Part shown: piece by piece, positions 1 to 7,613 of the stretch
Position numbering within the stretch: the stretch's first letter is position 1
Layout of the letters: each line of letters begins with the position of its first letter
From: Acidobacteriota bacterium
GTDB lineage: Bacteria; Acidobacteriota; Terriglobia; Terriglobales; Acidobacteriaceae
Length of the DNA stretch: 50,060 bases
Assembly (NCBI GenBank): GCA_003225555.1
Contig: QIAM01000030.1
Location: 1 to 50,060 of the forward strand
Direction: 5' to 3'
Program-made: the position numbers and the translations under genes
Notes under the pieces: generated by a model
Seen by the model: only the letters and a program-made list of their open reading frames with translations
Databases searched by the model: none
What the model was told of the DNA's origin: nothing

Positions 1-160
1 CTGAATACCCGGCCCGTACTCTCCCCTGTCAATGCTTCGTCGCCGCCCTCGCGGGCGGCTCCGCATGACTCGGGGCCGTTGTGGTTCGCTAGTCCTTCAA
101 CGTATGAAACTTTCATTCACAACACCTCGCCGGTTTTGACCGGCGCACAAGGAGTACTCC
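1..160. other. Leader region with two hairpins and RBS
   Basis: No gene is visible here. There is a perfect 7-bp hairpin with a four-base loop at 42-59 and a 5-bp hairpin with a six-base loop at 129-144. A Shine-Dalgarno AAGGAG lies at 149-154, six bases before the ATG at 161, and fixes the start of the rhodanese gene. Neither hairpin has a T-run, so they are not clear terminators. Confidence 0.5.
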
Positions 161-508
161 ATGCCCGACGACCTGAGAATCACGGTGGATGCGTTGCGCA
201 AACGAATGGAAGCCGGCGAGGACTTCACCATTATCGATACCCGCAATCCGCAAGCATGGGCGGCATCTGACCAGAAACTGCCCGAGGCGATTCGCGTTCC
301 TCTGGACAACCTTGAGCAGAATCTTTCTGATATCCCAAAGAACAAATCCATCGTAGCCTACTGCACTTGACCAAACGAGGGATCAAGCGCCAGTTTGGCG
401 CAAAAGCTGAGAGATCTGGGATATCAGAATGCCTGGGCACTGCAAGGCGGGTTCGATGCGTGGCGCAACAAGAACTTGCCACTAGAGTCGAAGCAACGGG
501 CCGCGTGA
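161..508 (+). CDS. Rhodanese-domain protein with in-frame UGA, candidate selenoprotein
   Basis: Seen: from ATG 161 (RBS AAGGAG at 149-154) the frame encodes a rhodanese-like domain up to YCT at residues 67-69, then TGA at 368-370. The same frame then continues as PNEGSSA and a typical rhodanese C-terminus (GYQNAWALQGGFDAW) to a second TGA at 506-508, giving 115 residues with residue 70 recoded. Known: a rhodanese subfamily carries YCxCPNE here, with the catalytic Cys in YC and a second Cys two residues on. The UGA sits exactly at that second Cys. Inference: selenocysteine would make a Cys-x-Sec redox or sulfur-transfer site in a small single-domain cytoplasmic protein. A perfect hairpin at 387-401 fits a bacterial SECIS. 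The alternative is a recent TGC or TGT to TGA nonsense mutation leaving a 69-residue fragment without the C-terminal half of the domain. No Sec machinery gene is in the window. Confidence 0.65.
387..401 (+). promoter_or_regulatory. SECIS-like hairpin downstream of the UGA
   Basis: A perfect 6-bp stem (GCGCCA at 387-392 with TGGCGC at 396-401) closes a three-base GTT loop. The loop begins 22 bases after the UGA at 368-370, and its first base is G. These values fall within what is known of bacterial SECIS elements: apical loop roughly 16-37 nt after UGA and a G in the first loop positions. A competing pairing of CCAAAC (371-376) with GTTTGG (393-398) is also possible. Confidence 0.55.
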
Positions 509-546
509 CGATCCTGTACTGAATCAGCACACGACACTCTATGTTC

Positions 547-579
547 TGTCATGCTGAGCGGAGTCGAAGCATCCCTACC
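547..579. repeat. Family A intergenic repeat, short copy
   Basis: This copy begins TGTCATGCTGAGCG and ends GTCGAAGCATCCCTACC. Related copies lie near 18263, 18432, 26152 and 26285, and shorter relatives at 1793, 2963 and 3895. Confidence 0.7.
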
Positions 580-657
580 TGAGTCCGAGTGTGTCCCGGA
601 ATACGACTGCTGCCAAGACAACTGCCGTATACTGCCGCTGCCTGCTTCCGCAAACGC

Positions 658-1803
658 ATGCCCACGGCAGACTCCGGCAAATTCCGCCTCGCTTACATTG
701 ACTGGATGCGCGGCCTCGCCTGCGTGCTGATGTTTCAGACGCATTGTTACGACTGCTGGCTCAGCCCCCAGGCACGGCAGAGCAAATTTTTCATGTACTC
801 GCAACTGGCAGGAACTTTTCCCGCCCCCCTGTTTCTCTTTCTAGCAGGAATCTCCTTCGCCTTAGTCACCGAAAAGATGTGGCAGAAGGGTTTGCCGCCT
901 GCGCAAATCGCTGCATCTACGATTCGCCGAGGCGCCGAAATCTTCGCCTTCGGGCTCCTTTTCCGTCTGCAGGAATTTGTCATTGCCTGGGGATGGGCGC
1001 CCGGCAGTGACCTGCTTCGCGTCGACGTGCTCAACACGATCGGCGTTTCGATGATGCTGATGGGCATCGTTTGCTGGGTCGTTCTCGCAATTCATCGTGG
1101 ACCGCACACCAGGCTCGCGCTGGTGCTGACACCCACCGGCGCAGCACTGTTGATCTCTCTACTGACGCCGCCGCTCTGGACCACCTGGCGTCCACACTGG
1201 CTTTCGTGGCCGCTTGAGTCTTACATCAATGGGGTGCACAACACCGGCACTCCGCAGCCCTGGCTCTTCCCCATCTTCCCGTGGGCAGGATTCGCCTTCG
1301 CCGGACTGGCCACGGGATTCATCCTGCAGAGTCCGTGGGCGCGCCAGCGAGAAACGCGGGTGTTGCCCTCGCTCGGTGTCGTGGGTATCTTGGTGGTCGA
1401 ACTTGGCCGCTGGCTGGATGCGCAGCCGCGGCAACTGTACGCCGTTTACGATTTCTGGCACACCAGCCCGAACTTCTTTCTGATTCGCGTCGGGTTTTTG
1501 CTGGCAATTCTCTCCGCGAGTTACGCGTGGTGCCGTTGGGGAGCAGGTCTCTGGGGATTCAGTCCGCTGGTTCAGTTAGGCCAAGCGTCGTTGCTTGTGT
1601 ACTGGGTACACATTGAATTTGTGTATGGCCGCTTCTCGATCCTGCCGAAACATTCCGTCGGCATTGGCACGGCGTCGTTGGGTCTGCTGGTGATCTTCCT
1701 CGCGATGTTGCTGCTCGCGTTCATCCGCACGCGAATGATGCGCCGGCCTCTCCTGACTCCACAGTCTTCACTGGGATTCCCGCCCCAGCCCCTGTCATCC
1801 TGA
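658..1803 (+). CDS. DUF1624 / HGSNAT-like membrane acyltransferase family protein
   Basis: The protein opens with a conserved segment reading YIDWMRGLACVLM followed by a His-containing stretch, the hallmark of the DUF1624 (heparan-alpha-glucosaminide N-acetyltransferase-like, YeiB-related) family. About ten hydrophobic segments follow, so it is an inner-membrane protein that probably moves acyl groups across the membrane. The substrate cannot be told. I chose ATG 658 (381 residues) because it sits just ahead of the conserved segment. The frame is open to an alternative start at 589, and neither has a clear RBS. The last residues and the stop codon lie in a family A repeat (from 1793), so the repeat supplies the C-terminal end. 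Function is inferred from family resemblance only. Confidence 0.8.
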   Translation: MPTADSGKFRLAYIDWMRGLACVLMFQTHCYDCWLSPQARQSKFFMYSQLAGTFPAPLFLFLAGISFALVTEKMWQKGLPPAQIAASTIRRGAEIFAFGLLFRLQEFVIAWGWAPGSDLLRVDVLNTIGVSMMLMGIVCWVVLAIHRGPHTRLALVLTPTGAALLISLLTPPLWTTWRPHWLSWPLESYINGVHNTGTPQPWLFPIFPWAGFAFAGLATGFILQSPWARQRETRVLPSLGVVGILVVELGRWLDAQPRQLYAVYDFWHTSPNFFLIRVGFLLAILSASYAWCRWGAGLWGFSPLVQLGQASLLVYWVHIEFVYGRFSILPKHSVGIGTASLGLLVIFLAMLLLAFIRTRMMRRPLLTPQSSLGFPPQPLSS

Positions 1804-1833
1804 GCGCGCCTTATGCGCGAAGGACCCATGCAC
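1793..1833. repeat. Family A-like repeat overlapping a stop codon
   Basis: The segment starts TGTCATCCTGAGCG and resembles the repeat arms at 2963 and 3895. The TGA of the upstream acyltransferase gene (1801-1803) lies within it. Confidence 0.5.
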
Positions 1834-1868
1834 TTTCTCGACGCGAGCACATTCTTGACTACTAGTCG

Positions 1869-2951
1869 TTACTGGCTAACTCTTCTCACGAACTCCACTA
1901 CTTCACTCTCCGCCCAGCGGCCGTCGTCCCCCGGCTTTCCATCGCGTTCGCCGAGAAAGGCACAGTGTCCACCATCAGCGGTTTCGATGTACGTGATATT
2001 AGGATTCGCCAGGATCCGTTGCCGCGTCTCAGGCCGCAGCCGGATGAAGGGATCATTCGCCGCGTGAATAATGAGCGTGGGAACGGCGATGCGGTCGATA
2101 ACATTTGCGGCCGAAGCCCGCGCGTAGTAGTCGTCGGCTCCGGTGAAGCCGCAATAGTGCGCAGTTATCCGGTCGTCGAACTGACGCATGCTGGAGATTC
2201 CCCGCAAGCGAGACGGCTCGAAGGTCTCTGGGAACAGTTTCGCCTTGCGGCGAAAACGCCGAAACAACTGCATCAGAAAGTAATATTCGTAGAGCCGGTT
2301 GCTGGGATCATGTAAGGCGTCGGCCGAGGGAGCCAGATCGGCAGCCGGGCATACGGCCGCCACCGCGCGGAATGGCGCAGGCCCGGCGCTTCCCCATTCT
2401 CCCGCCAGCTTCAGCACCAGGTTCCCGCCCATGGAAAACCCGATTAGCGCAAAGCGGAAGATGCCATCATGCTCGATGAGGTGTTGTGCAACCGTGGCCA
2501 CGTCCGCCGACAAGCTTGAGTTGTAGAGTGTGGCCGCGCACTCGTCCATCCCGCCGCAGTTGCGCTGGTTCATCCGCACAACGTTCATTCCGCACGCCAG
2601 CCCGTTTCGTGCGACGCCGAGCATGTACTCCGAATCGGTCGATCCCTCCAGCCCATGCACCACAATCAGCGTTATCGCGGACCTCCGCTCATCTTCCCGA
2701 TCGGAGCCCCAGTGACACCAGCAACGAATTTTGATCCCAGGCGCAACCTCGACCAACCGCTCCTCGGCTGGCGGAAGGTGGACTCGCCGTGGCAGCAAGA
2801 AACTGGCGATGGTCTGCACATGACCGCCCCGAAGCCAGCGATGCGGCCGAAAGGGCAAGCATCCGGCAGCAAGGCTTCTAAACTGTCGCGGATCGTTATC
2901 ATTATTCAGACGATCGGAAGGGCTGTGCTGCATCTTGACTTTCCCAGGCAA
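1869..2951 (-). CDS. Alpha/beta hydrolase of the YheT (COG0429) family
   Basis: A 360-residue protein. The family signature GGHVQTI is near residue 40, the nucleophile elbow GFSMGGN is in mid-protein, and the likely acid (AANDPF) and His (DGGHCAFLG) are near the C-terminus, so the Ser-Asp-His triad appears complete. YheT-type proteins are cytoplasmic or membrane-associated esterases of poorly defined substrate. The gene is convergent with the acyltransferase gene (66-base gap) and transcribed alone. A second Met at residue 7 is an alternative start. Confidence 0.88.
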   Translation of the reverse strand: MPGKVKMQHSPSDRLNNDNDPRQFRSLAAGCLPFRPHRWLRGGHVQTIASFLLPRRVHLPPAEERLVEVAPGIKIRCWCHWGSDREDERRSAITLIVVHGLEGSTDSEYMLGVARNGLACGMNVVRMNQRNCGGMDECAATLYNSSLSADVATVAQHLIEHDGIFRFALIGFSMGGNLVLKLAGEWGSAGPAPFRAVAAVCPAADLAPSADALHDPSNRLYEYYFLMQLFRRFRRKAKLFPETFEPSRLRGISSMRQFDDRITAHYCGFTGADDYYARASAANVIDRIAVPTLIIHAANDPFIRLRPETRQRILANPNITYIETADGGHCAFLGERDGKPGDDGRWAESEVVEFVRRVSQ

Positions 2952-2962
2952 ATAAACTCGGA

Positions 2963-3009
2963 GTCATCCTGAGCGTAGCCGTTTTTCAGGCGGAGCGAAG
3001 GATCTGGCG
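2963..3009. repeat. Family A-like repeat
   Basis: This copy starts AGTCATCCTGAGCG and contains GGAGCGAAGGATCTGG. It lies between the YheT-type gene and the FmdB gene and contains no gene. Confidence 0.5.
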
Positions 3010-3122
3010 CGTACCATCAATAACTGCTTGGTAGCATCGCACTACTGCCAGCCAAACAAAGGTTTGCGAAGTTTCCACAGATTGATTCTAATGGAGGCTG
3101 ACCGGTAGGGTCGGAGCCGCTT

Positions 3123-3356
3123 ATGCCCATCTTTGAATACGTCTGCCAGGAATGCCATCATCAGTTCGAAGCCATCCTCTACGGGAAGCAGAAGGCCGAG
3201 TGTCCCAAGTGCCACGCCACCAAGTTGGAGCCGCAACTTTCCGTCTTCGCGGTCTCCGCAAAAGGCTCATCGAACACCGCCAGCCCGAGTGGCGCCTGCG
3301 GGTCTTGCGGCGACCCGCGAGGTCCCGGCGCGTGCTCGCTGGATGATCTCGACTGA
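3123..3356 (+). CDS. FmdB family zinc-ribbon protein
   Basis: A 77-residue protein with the start MPIFEYVC, two CxxC pairs (Cys8/Cys11 and Cys27/Cys30) and a Gly/Ser/Cys-rich tail ending GPGACSLDDLD. This is the pattern of the FmdB/CxxC-CxxC-SSSS family. The Cys pairs probably bind one zinc ion. These proteins are called regulatory by homology to FmdB, but the role is not established. GGAG at 3113-3116, six bases before the ATG, supports the start. It appears to be a single-gene unit upstream of the PilZ gene. Confidence 0.9.
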   Translation: MPIFEYVCQECHHQFEAILYGKQKAECPKCHATKLEPQLSVFAVSAKGSSNTASPSGACGSCGDPRGPGACSLDDLD

Positions 3357-3518
3357 GAAATCGGCCCATCTCTCCCAGCCTTAAGAGATGTGTAATCAAT
3401 AGTCGGCGGAGGGATACGTGGCACTCTTGGCACTCAAGTCCCGTGACGGTGGTTACCTGTGCTTCTTCCCTTGTCTCCCCTACGATTTCAAGATCAATCC
3501 AAGCGAGGCTACTGGGCA

Positions 3519-3848
3519 ATGGATCGCCGTCGCCAGCAACGCGTATTTGTGGATCTTCCCGTGCGAATCTGGGGCATGGACGCTCACTCGCGTCCGTTTT
3601 CCCAGCCTGCCAGCGTGCGAAGCATCAGCGGACGTGGCGCGACTCTGCAGGGCGTCGATGTGCAACTCAAGCCCGGCCAGATCGTCGATGTGCAATACGG
3701 CAGGGCGAAGGCGCAGTTTCGGATCGTCTGGCTGGGCAAGCAGGGAACCGAAATGCAAGGTGAAGTTGGAGTGGAAAGTCTCTCGGCAGATACGCTGCTA
3801 TGGGATGTCGATCCGTTGCGCTGCGCCACCGCCACCGGCCGGGGGTAA
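3519..3848 (+). CDS. PilZ-domain protein
   Basis: From ATG 3519 the protein is 109 residues. It starts MDRRRQQRV, giving the arginine-rich first PilZ motif, and continues with a second motif RSISGRGA. Known: PilZ domains often bind cyclic di-GMP through RxxxR and D/NxSxxG. Here the second motif begins RS instead of D/N-x-S, so binding is uncertain. There is no membrane segment, so it is likely a cytoplasmic c-di-GMP effector or a degenerate PilZ adaptor. The frame is open upstream to 3459, but the PilZ motif lies at the chosen start. A weak RBS, GCGAGG, precedes it. Confidence 0.78.
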   Translation: MDRRRQQRVFVDLPVRIWGMDAHSRPFSQPASVRSISGRGATLQGVDVQLKPGQIVDVQYGRAKAQFRIVWLGKQGTEMQGEVGVESLSADTLLWDVDPLRCATATGRG

Positions 3849-3894
3849 TCATTCTCGGCGGTCATCACCCGCACCAATTTCCACTCCCACTATT

Positions 3895-4004
3895 TGTCAT
3901 CCTGAGCAACGCGAAAGCCTGCCCTGAGCGTAGTCGAAGGGGACCTATGCACTTTGCCTGGGGCCAAGAAGCTACATAGGTCCTTCCCTTCGCTGAGGAT
4001 GACA
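3895..4004. repeat. Long inverted repeat in the 3849-4237 gap
   Basis: TGTCATCCTGAGC at 3895-3907 is matched in inverse by GCTGAGGATGACA at 3992-4004. The arms also share the ACCTATG / CATAGGT pair. Between them is CCCTGAGCGTAGTCGAAGGGG, related to a segment near 16269. The remainder of the gap up to 4237 has no credible gene and no pqqA-like peptide. Confidence 0.7.
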
Positions 4005-4224
4005 AGTGGGTTGAAACTGGGAACGAACTCGATAAACGGGGAGGGCGGAGGAGGGCTGAATCGCCGCGCGGAACGGGCGGTCTTTAGTATCGCGCGGAGC
4101 CGAAGCAAACACAAGCAAAACCCTTCTCCAACACGTTGAATTCGCAGGCCACCGCATCCGATTTCACAATTCCTGCACTCGATTCGTCCAAAGGTTGCAA
4201 ATTCTGTCATCCTTCCTGACGTTG

Positions 4225-4230
4225 TAAACT
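4225..4230 (+). promoter_or_regulatory. Possible -10 element for the pqq operon
   Basis: TAAACT lies seven bases before the pqqB ATG at 4238. No Shine-Dalgarno sequence is present, so transcription could start at or next to the ATG, giving a leaderless message. The -35 is weak (TTCTGT at 4202-4207, spacer 17). This is an inference from spacing. Confidence 0.35.
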
Positions 4231-4237
4231 CACTACG

Positions 4238-5167
4238 ATGCGAGTAAAAATTCTCGGCTCAGCCGCTGGCGGCGGGTTTCCCCAATGGAATTGCGCCTGT
4301 CCCAATTGCCGGGAGCTGCGAGCCGGAACGTTCCGTGGCAAGGCGCGCACCCAGACGCAGGTCGCCATCAGCCAAAATGATCGATCGTGGTTTCTGTTGG
4401 GAGCTTCTCCCGACCTCCGCGCGCAAATCGAAGCCACACCCGAGCTTCAGCCTCGTGACGGAATCCGCCAGTCACCTATCTCGGGCGTGGTATTGGCCAA
4501 TGCCGATCTCGACCACGTACTCGGATTATTGTTGCTGCGCGAACTGCAACCGCTGCGCGTGCACGCCACGGCGTTGACCCGCCGCATTCTCACCGAAGAT
4601 AACTCGATGTTCGCCATGCTCCACCGCGTAACCAACCAGGTCTCCTGGACGGATTTCACACCGGACCATCCCTTCCCGTTGTGTGATCCTGCCGAAGAAG
4701 AATCCGGCCTGCGCTGCCGTGCCCTATCGCTCGGAACACATTTTCCGGCATACGTTTCTACAAAGCGTCAATCGGCACTCGTTCCCGGAGAAGCGTCTTC
4801 AGGGCTCATGATTGATTCGGCTGCGGGCAAGCGTCTCGCCTACATGCCCGCTGTCCCGCAAGTGGATGACGCGCTGCTTAAAGAGCTCGACTCTGCCAAC
4901 GTGCTTCTCTTCGACGGCACCTTCTGGAGCGATGACGAACTCATTCGCACACAAGGTAACGGGCAAACCGCGCGGCAGATGGGGCACTCCCCGGTCTCGT
5001 CTCCAGAAGGCAGCCTGTGCCGGTTGGCGGGGTTGCGCCGTCCACGTAAAATCTATTTACACATCAACAACACGAATCCCATGCTGAATGAAGCTGGACC
5101 CGAGTACCGGCAAGTCCGCGACGCAGGATGGGAAGTCGCGGAGGATGGATGGCAGTTCGATCTGTAG
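4238..5167 (+). CDS. pqqB: PqqB, PQQ biosynthesis metallo-hydrolase-fold protein
   Basis: A 309-residue protein, near the family length. It starts with the PqqB signature GSAAGGGFPQWNC followed by ACPNC, and has DLDHVLGL near residue 90, the metal-site region of the metallo-beta-lactamase fold. PqqB is a cytoplasmic protein reported to act in hydroxylating the tyrosine of the PqqA-derived intermediate during pyrroloquinoline quinone synthesis. It is first in an operon with pqqC, pqqD and pqqE. pqqC starts 19 bases before its stop. No RBS is visible, and a -10-like TAAACT lies seven bases upstream. No pqqA is found ahead of it. Confidence 0.96.
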   Translation: MRVKILGSAAGGGFPQWNCACPNCRELRAGTFRGKARTQTQVAISQNDRSWFLLGASPDLRAQIEATPELQPRDGIRQSPISGVVLANADLDHVLGLLLLRELQPLRVHATALTRRILTEDNSMFAMLHRVTNQVSWTDFTPDHPFPLCDPAEEESGLRCRALSLGTHFPAYVSTKRQSALVPGEASSGLMIDSAAGKRLAYMPAVPQVDDALLKELDSANVLLFDGTFWSDDELIRTQGNGQTARQMGHSPVSSPEGSLCRLAGLRRPRKIYLHINNTNPMLNEAGPEYRQVRDAGWEVAEDGWQFDL

Positions 5168-5928
5168 AGGCCACGCGCGCGGAAGATACCCGCCTGCTCA
5201 CACTCGATGAACTCCGGGCGCAATTGCGCGCCGTCGGTGAGGAACGCTACCACCACAAGCACCCCTTCCACTTGATGATGCATGAAGGCCGCCTCAGCCG
5301 AGGGCAGCTCCAGGCTTGGGCTTTGAATCGCTACTATTACCAGAGCATCATCCCGGTCAAAGATTCGATCATTCTTTCCCGCGGACCCGATCCGGTCTTT
5401 CGCCGTGCCTGGCGCAAGCGCGTAGTCGATCACGATGGTGACGCGACCAATAACAATGTCGGCGGCATCCATCGCTGGCTGAAGCTGGCCGAAGCCACGG
5501 GACTGCGCGCGGAGAAAGTTCGCAGCGGCGAAGGAATCCTTCCCGCCACGCGCTTCGCCGTAAATGAATACCTGAATATCGTACGCAGCCGTAGCTTGCT
5601 GGAGGCGGTCGCCTCCTCACTAACAGAATTGTTTTCCCGCGACCTGATCTCGTTGCGAATGGAAAAGTTGCGCCAACACTATCCCTGGCTCGCAGGCGGG
5701 CTGGATTACTTCGAAGCCCGCCTCACCCAAGCACCCGAAGACGCAAAGTTCGCCTTGAATTTTGTGCACGAAAACGCGAAGACGCGGGCCGAGCAGGAAC
5801 TCGCCATCCAGGCGCTGCGCGACAAGTGCGACATTCTCTGGGCGCAGCTCGACGCGCTTTATTTTGCCTACGTGCAGCCCGGCTGGCCCCCTCCGGGCGC
5901 GTTTCGCATGAATGGGGAGGAGTCCTAG
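5149..5928 (+). CDS. pqqC: PqqC, pyrroloquinoline-quinone synthase
   Basis: PqqC carries out the last, oxygen-dependent ring closure and oxidation that yields PQQ. The 259-residue product has the heme-oxygenase-like all-helical pattern with YHHKHPFH near residue 35, NRYYYQ and DHDGD, which hold the conserved His, Tyr and Arg residues of the active site. I chose ATG 5149 because GGAGG at 5140-5144 precedes it. ATG 5128 is in frame but has no spaced RBS. The start overlaps the end of pqqB by 19 bases, a sign of translational coupling. Confidence 0.95.
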   Translation: MAVRSVEATRAEDTRLLTLDELRAQLRAVGEERYHHKHPFHLMMHEGRLSRGQLQAWALNRYYYQSIIPVKDSIILSRGPDPVFRRAWRKRVVDHDGDATNNNVGGIHRWLKLAEATGLRAEKVRSGEGILPATRFAVNEYLNIVRSRSLLEAVASSLTELFSRDLISLRMEKLRQHYPWLAGGLDYFEARLTQAPEDAKFALNFVHENAKTRAEQELAIQALRDKCDILWAQLDALYFAYVQPGWPPPGAFRMNGEES

Positions 5929-5930
5929 CC

Positions 5931-6206
5931 TTGGCGCCTCCTCAAGATTCCAGCCAGCCACGCCTCGCCCCGGGCTGCCGCTGGGGCGGCACTGAGGAAG
6001 AACGCGTGATTCTGTTCCCCGAGGGCGCAATCAAACTTCAGGGAACAGGGCGGGAAGTGCTGGAGCACTGCGACGGCCAGCGCACGTTCGGCGAAATCAT
6101 CGCGGACCTGCAGAAACAATTCACCAGCGCCGACCCAGCCAAGATTCGCGATGACATCAGCCGGTTCCTCGAGCAACTGCAAAAGAAACGCATCGTGGAT
6201 TATTGA
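5931..6206 (+). CDS. pqqD: PqqD, PqqA-binding chaperone
   Basis: A small protein of 91 residues with PRLAPGCRWG near the start, then VILFPEGAIKLQG and the helical DGQRTFGEI region, all typical of PqqD. PqqD binds the PqqA peptide and presents it to PqqE. The start appears to be TTG 5931, two bases after the pqqC stop, with a strong RBS GGGGAGG at 5914-5920 placed inside the end of pqqC. The frame is open further upstream within pqqC, but that extension is not PqqD-like. Confidence 0.92.
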   Translation: MAPPQDSSQPRLAPGCRWGGTEEERVILFPEGAIKLQGTGREVLEHCDGQRTFGEIIADLQKQFTSADPAKIRDDISRFLEQLQKKRIVDY

Positions 6207-6254
6207 TCGCGAACGCCGGACTAGTAGAATTGAGTGTCGGGAATGTTCGGGAAG

Positions 6255-6275
6255 GGCACGGCTTCCAGCCGTGCC
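6255..6275. repeat. Perfect hairpin between pqqD and pqqE
   Basis: A 9-bp perfect stem (GGCACGGCT with AGCCGTGCC) encloses a three-base loop in the 165-base gap between pqqD and pqqE. It has no T-run. It may be an mRNA-stabilising or processing element or a copy of a dispersed hairpin. Confidence 0.6.
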
Positions 6276-6371
6276 GTTTGAGGACCTTAGGCATGAGGCT
6301 TTAGCTTCTGAGGTTGGCTCTCAGAGCTGGTTTCAGGCTCCAGGTTGGCTCGGGCATCACCAACTGTTTTC

Positions 6372-7505
6372 ATGGTTCCCAATCCTCTCGCACTCATCGC
6401 CGAGGTCACCCACCACTGTCCGCTGCACTGCGTCTATTGCTCAAACCCCGTGCAACTCGCCGGAATGTACTCAGAGCTTTCGACTGCGGAATGGCTGAGC
6501 ATCTTTCAGCAAGCCGGAAAACTAGGCATGCTGCACGCGCACCTCACCGGCGGTGAACCGCTAGCCCGCACGGACCTCACCGAATTGATCGCCGCCGCCC
6601 GTGCCTCCGGCCTCTACACCAATCTCATCACCTCCGGCATCGGCCTCTCAAACCAGCGACTGAAGGCGTTGGTCGATGTGGGTCTCGACCACATTCAACT
6701 CAGCTTCCAGGATTCCCGCGAAGACTCCGCCAACTGGATCGCCGGAGCCAAAGCGCACGCCCACAAGATCGAACTCGCCCATCTCATCCGCCAGCACAAG
6801 GTTGCCTTCACGGTGAACCTGGTGGTACACCGCCAAAACCTCGACCATCTGGACGAGACGATCGCCTTCATCGAGCAGATGAAACCGGAGCGCATCGAGA
6901 TTGCGCATACCCAATACTACGGCTGGGCTCTGATCAATCGCGCCGTGCTTCTGCCCACTCGCGCTCAACTGGAAAAGGCGGTTGAAGTAGTTGCCGCGGC
7001 CGAGAAAAGACTAGCCGGACGCATCCGCATCGATTCCGTCGTCCCCGACTATTACGCGAAGTATCCCAAGGCATGCATGGGAGGATGGGGCCGGCGCCTG
7101 ATGCTGATCAATCCTGCCGGAAAGGTGCTTCCTTGCCATGCGGCAGAGGTCATTCCCGGACTCGAATTCGAAAACGTCCGCGAACATACTCTGGAATGGA
7201 TCTGGCAAGAGTCGCCATCGTTCCGCCGCTTCCGCGGCGAAGACTGGATGCCCGAACCCTGCCGCAGTTGCGATCGCCGCACCGAAGATTTCGGCGGATG
7301 CCGTTGCCAGGCATTACTGTTGACCGGTGATCCGACCGCCACCGATCCCGCCTGCTCGCTAGCTCCTAAGCATCATGTGATCGAGGCCGCCGTGCTCGAG
7401 GCCAACTCAGAAAATGGGATTGCAAAGCCCACGACCGCGTCATCGTTCGTTCAACTCCAACAGCAAAACGCCACCCTGTGGAACTACCGTACAAATCCAG
7501 AATAG
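6372..7505 (+). CDS. pqqE: PqqE, radical SAM PqqA peptide cyclase
   Basis: PqqE forms the Glu-Tyr carbon-carbon crosslink in PqqA using SAM and iron-sulfur clusters. The 377-residue product has CPLHCVYCSNP (Cys16, Cys20, Cys23) for the radical-SAM cluster, TGGEP for SAM binding, and a C-terminal SPASM region with several Cys (CMGGWG, LPCHA, EPCRSCDR, GGCRC) for auxiliary clusters. ATG 6372 puts the conserved region at the N-terminus as in other PqqE proteins. TTG 6345 is an in-frame alternative, and neither has a good RBS. It lies 165 bases after pqqD and is probably co-transcribed. Confidence 0.95.
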   Translation: MVPNPLALIAEVTHHCPLHCVYCSNPVQLAGMYSELSTAEWLSIFQQAGKLGMLHAHLTGGEPLARTDLTELIAAARASGLYTNLITSGIGLSNQRLKALVDVGLDHIQLSFQDSREDSANWIAGAKAHAHKIELAHLIRQHKVAFTVNLVVHRQNLDHLDETIAFIEQMKPERIEIAHTQYYGWALINRAVLLPTRAQLEKAVEVVAAAEKRLAGRIRIDSVVPDYYAKYPKACMGGWGRRLMLINPAGKVLPCHAAEVIPGLEFENVREHTLEWIWQESPSFRRFRGEDWMPEPCRSCDRRTEDFGGCRCQALLLTGDPTATDPACSLAPKHHVIEAAVLEANSENGIAKPTTASSFVQLQQQNATLWNYRTNPE

Positions 7506-7590
7506 GACCATGTAGAAACAGCCGGCTCGACTGAGACCATGTAGGGACAGCCGCCTCGGCTGTCAGCCGAGCGAAGCGAGGCCTAGCCCC
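7506..7590. repeat. Family B repeat, two tandem partial copies
   Basis: Two copies of a unit beginning ACCATGTAG, with GGGACAGCCGCCTCGGCTGTC in the second, follow the pqqE stop. Related copies lie at 10097 and 13812. The central part is self-complementary (ACAGCCG / CGGCTGT). Confidence 0.75.
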
Positions 7591-7613
7591 GGTTGCATGC
7601 CGGAGCAATGCCC

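Noticed and set aside
368..370. Plain stop codon ending a 69-residue rhodanese
   Set aside because: Not fully excluded, but the position at a known Cys, the intact downstream half and the fitting hairpin make recoding the better first hypothesis.
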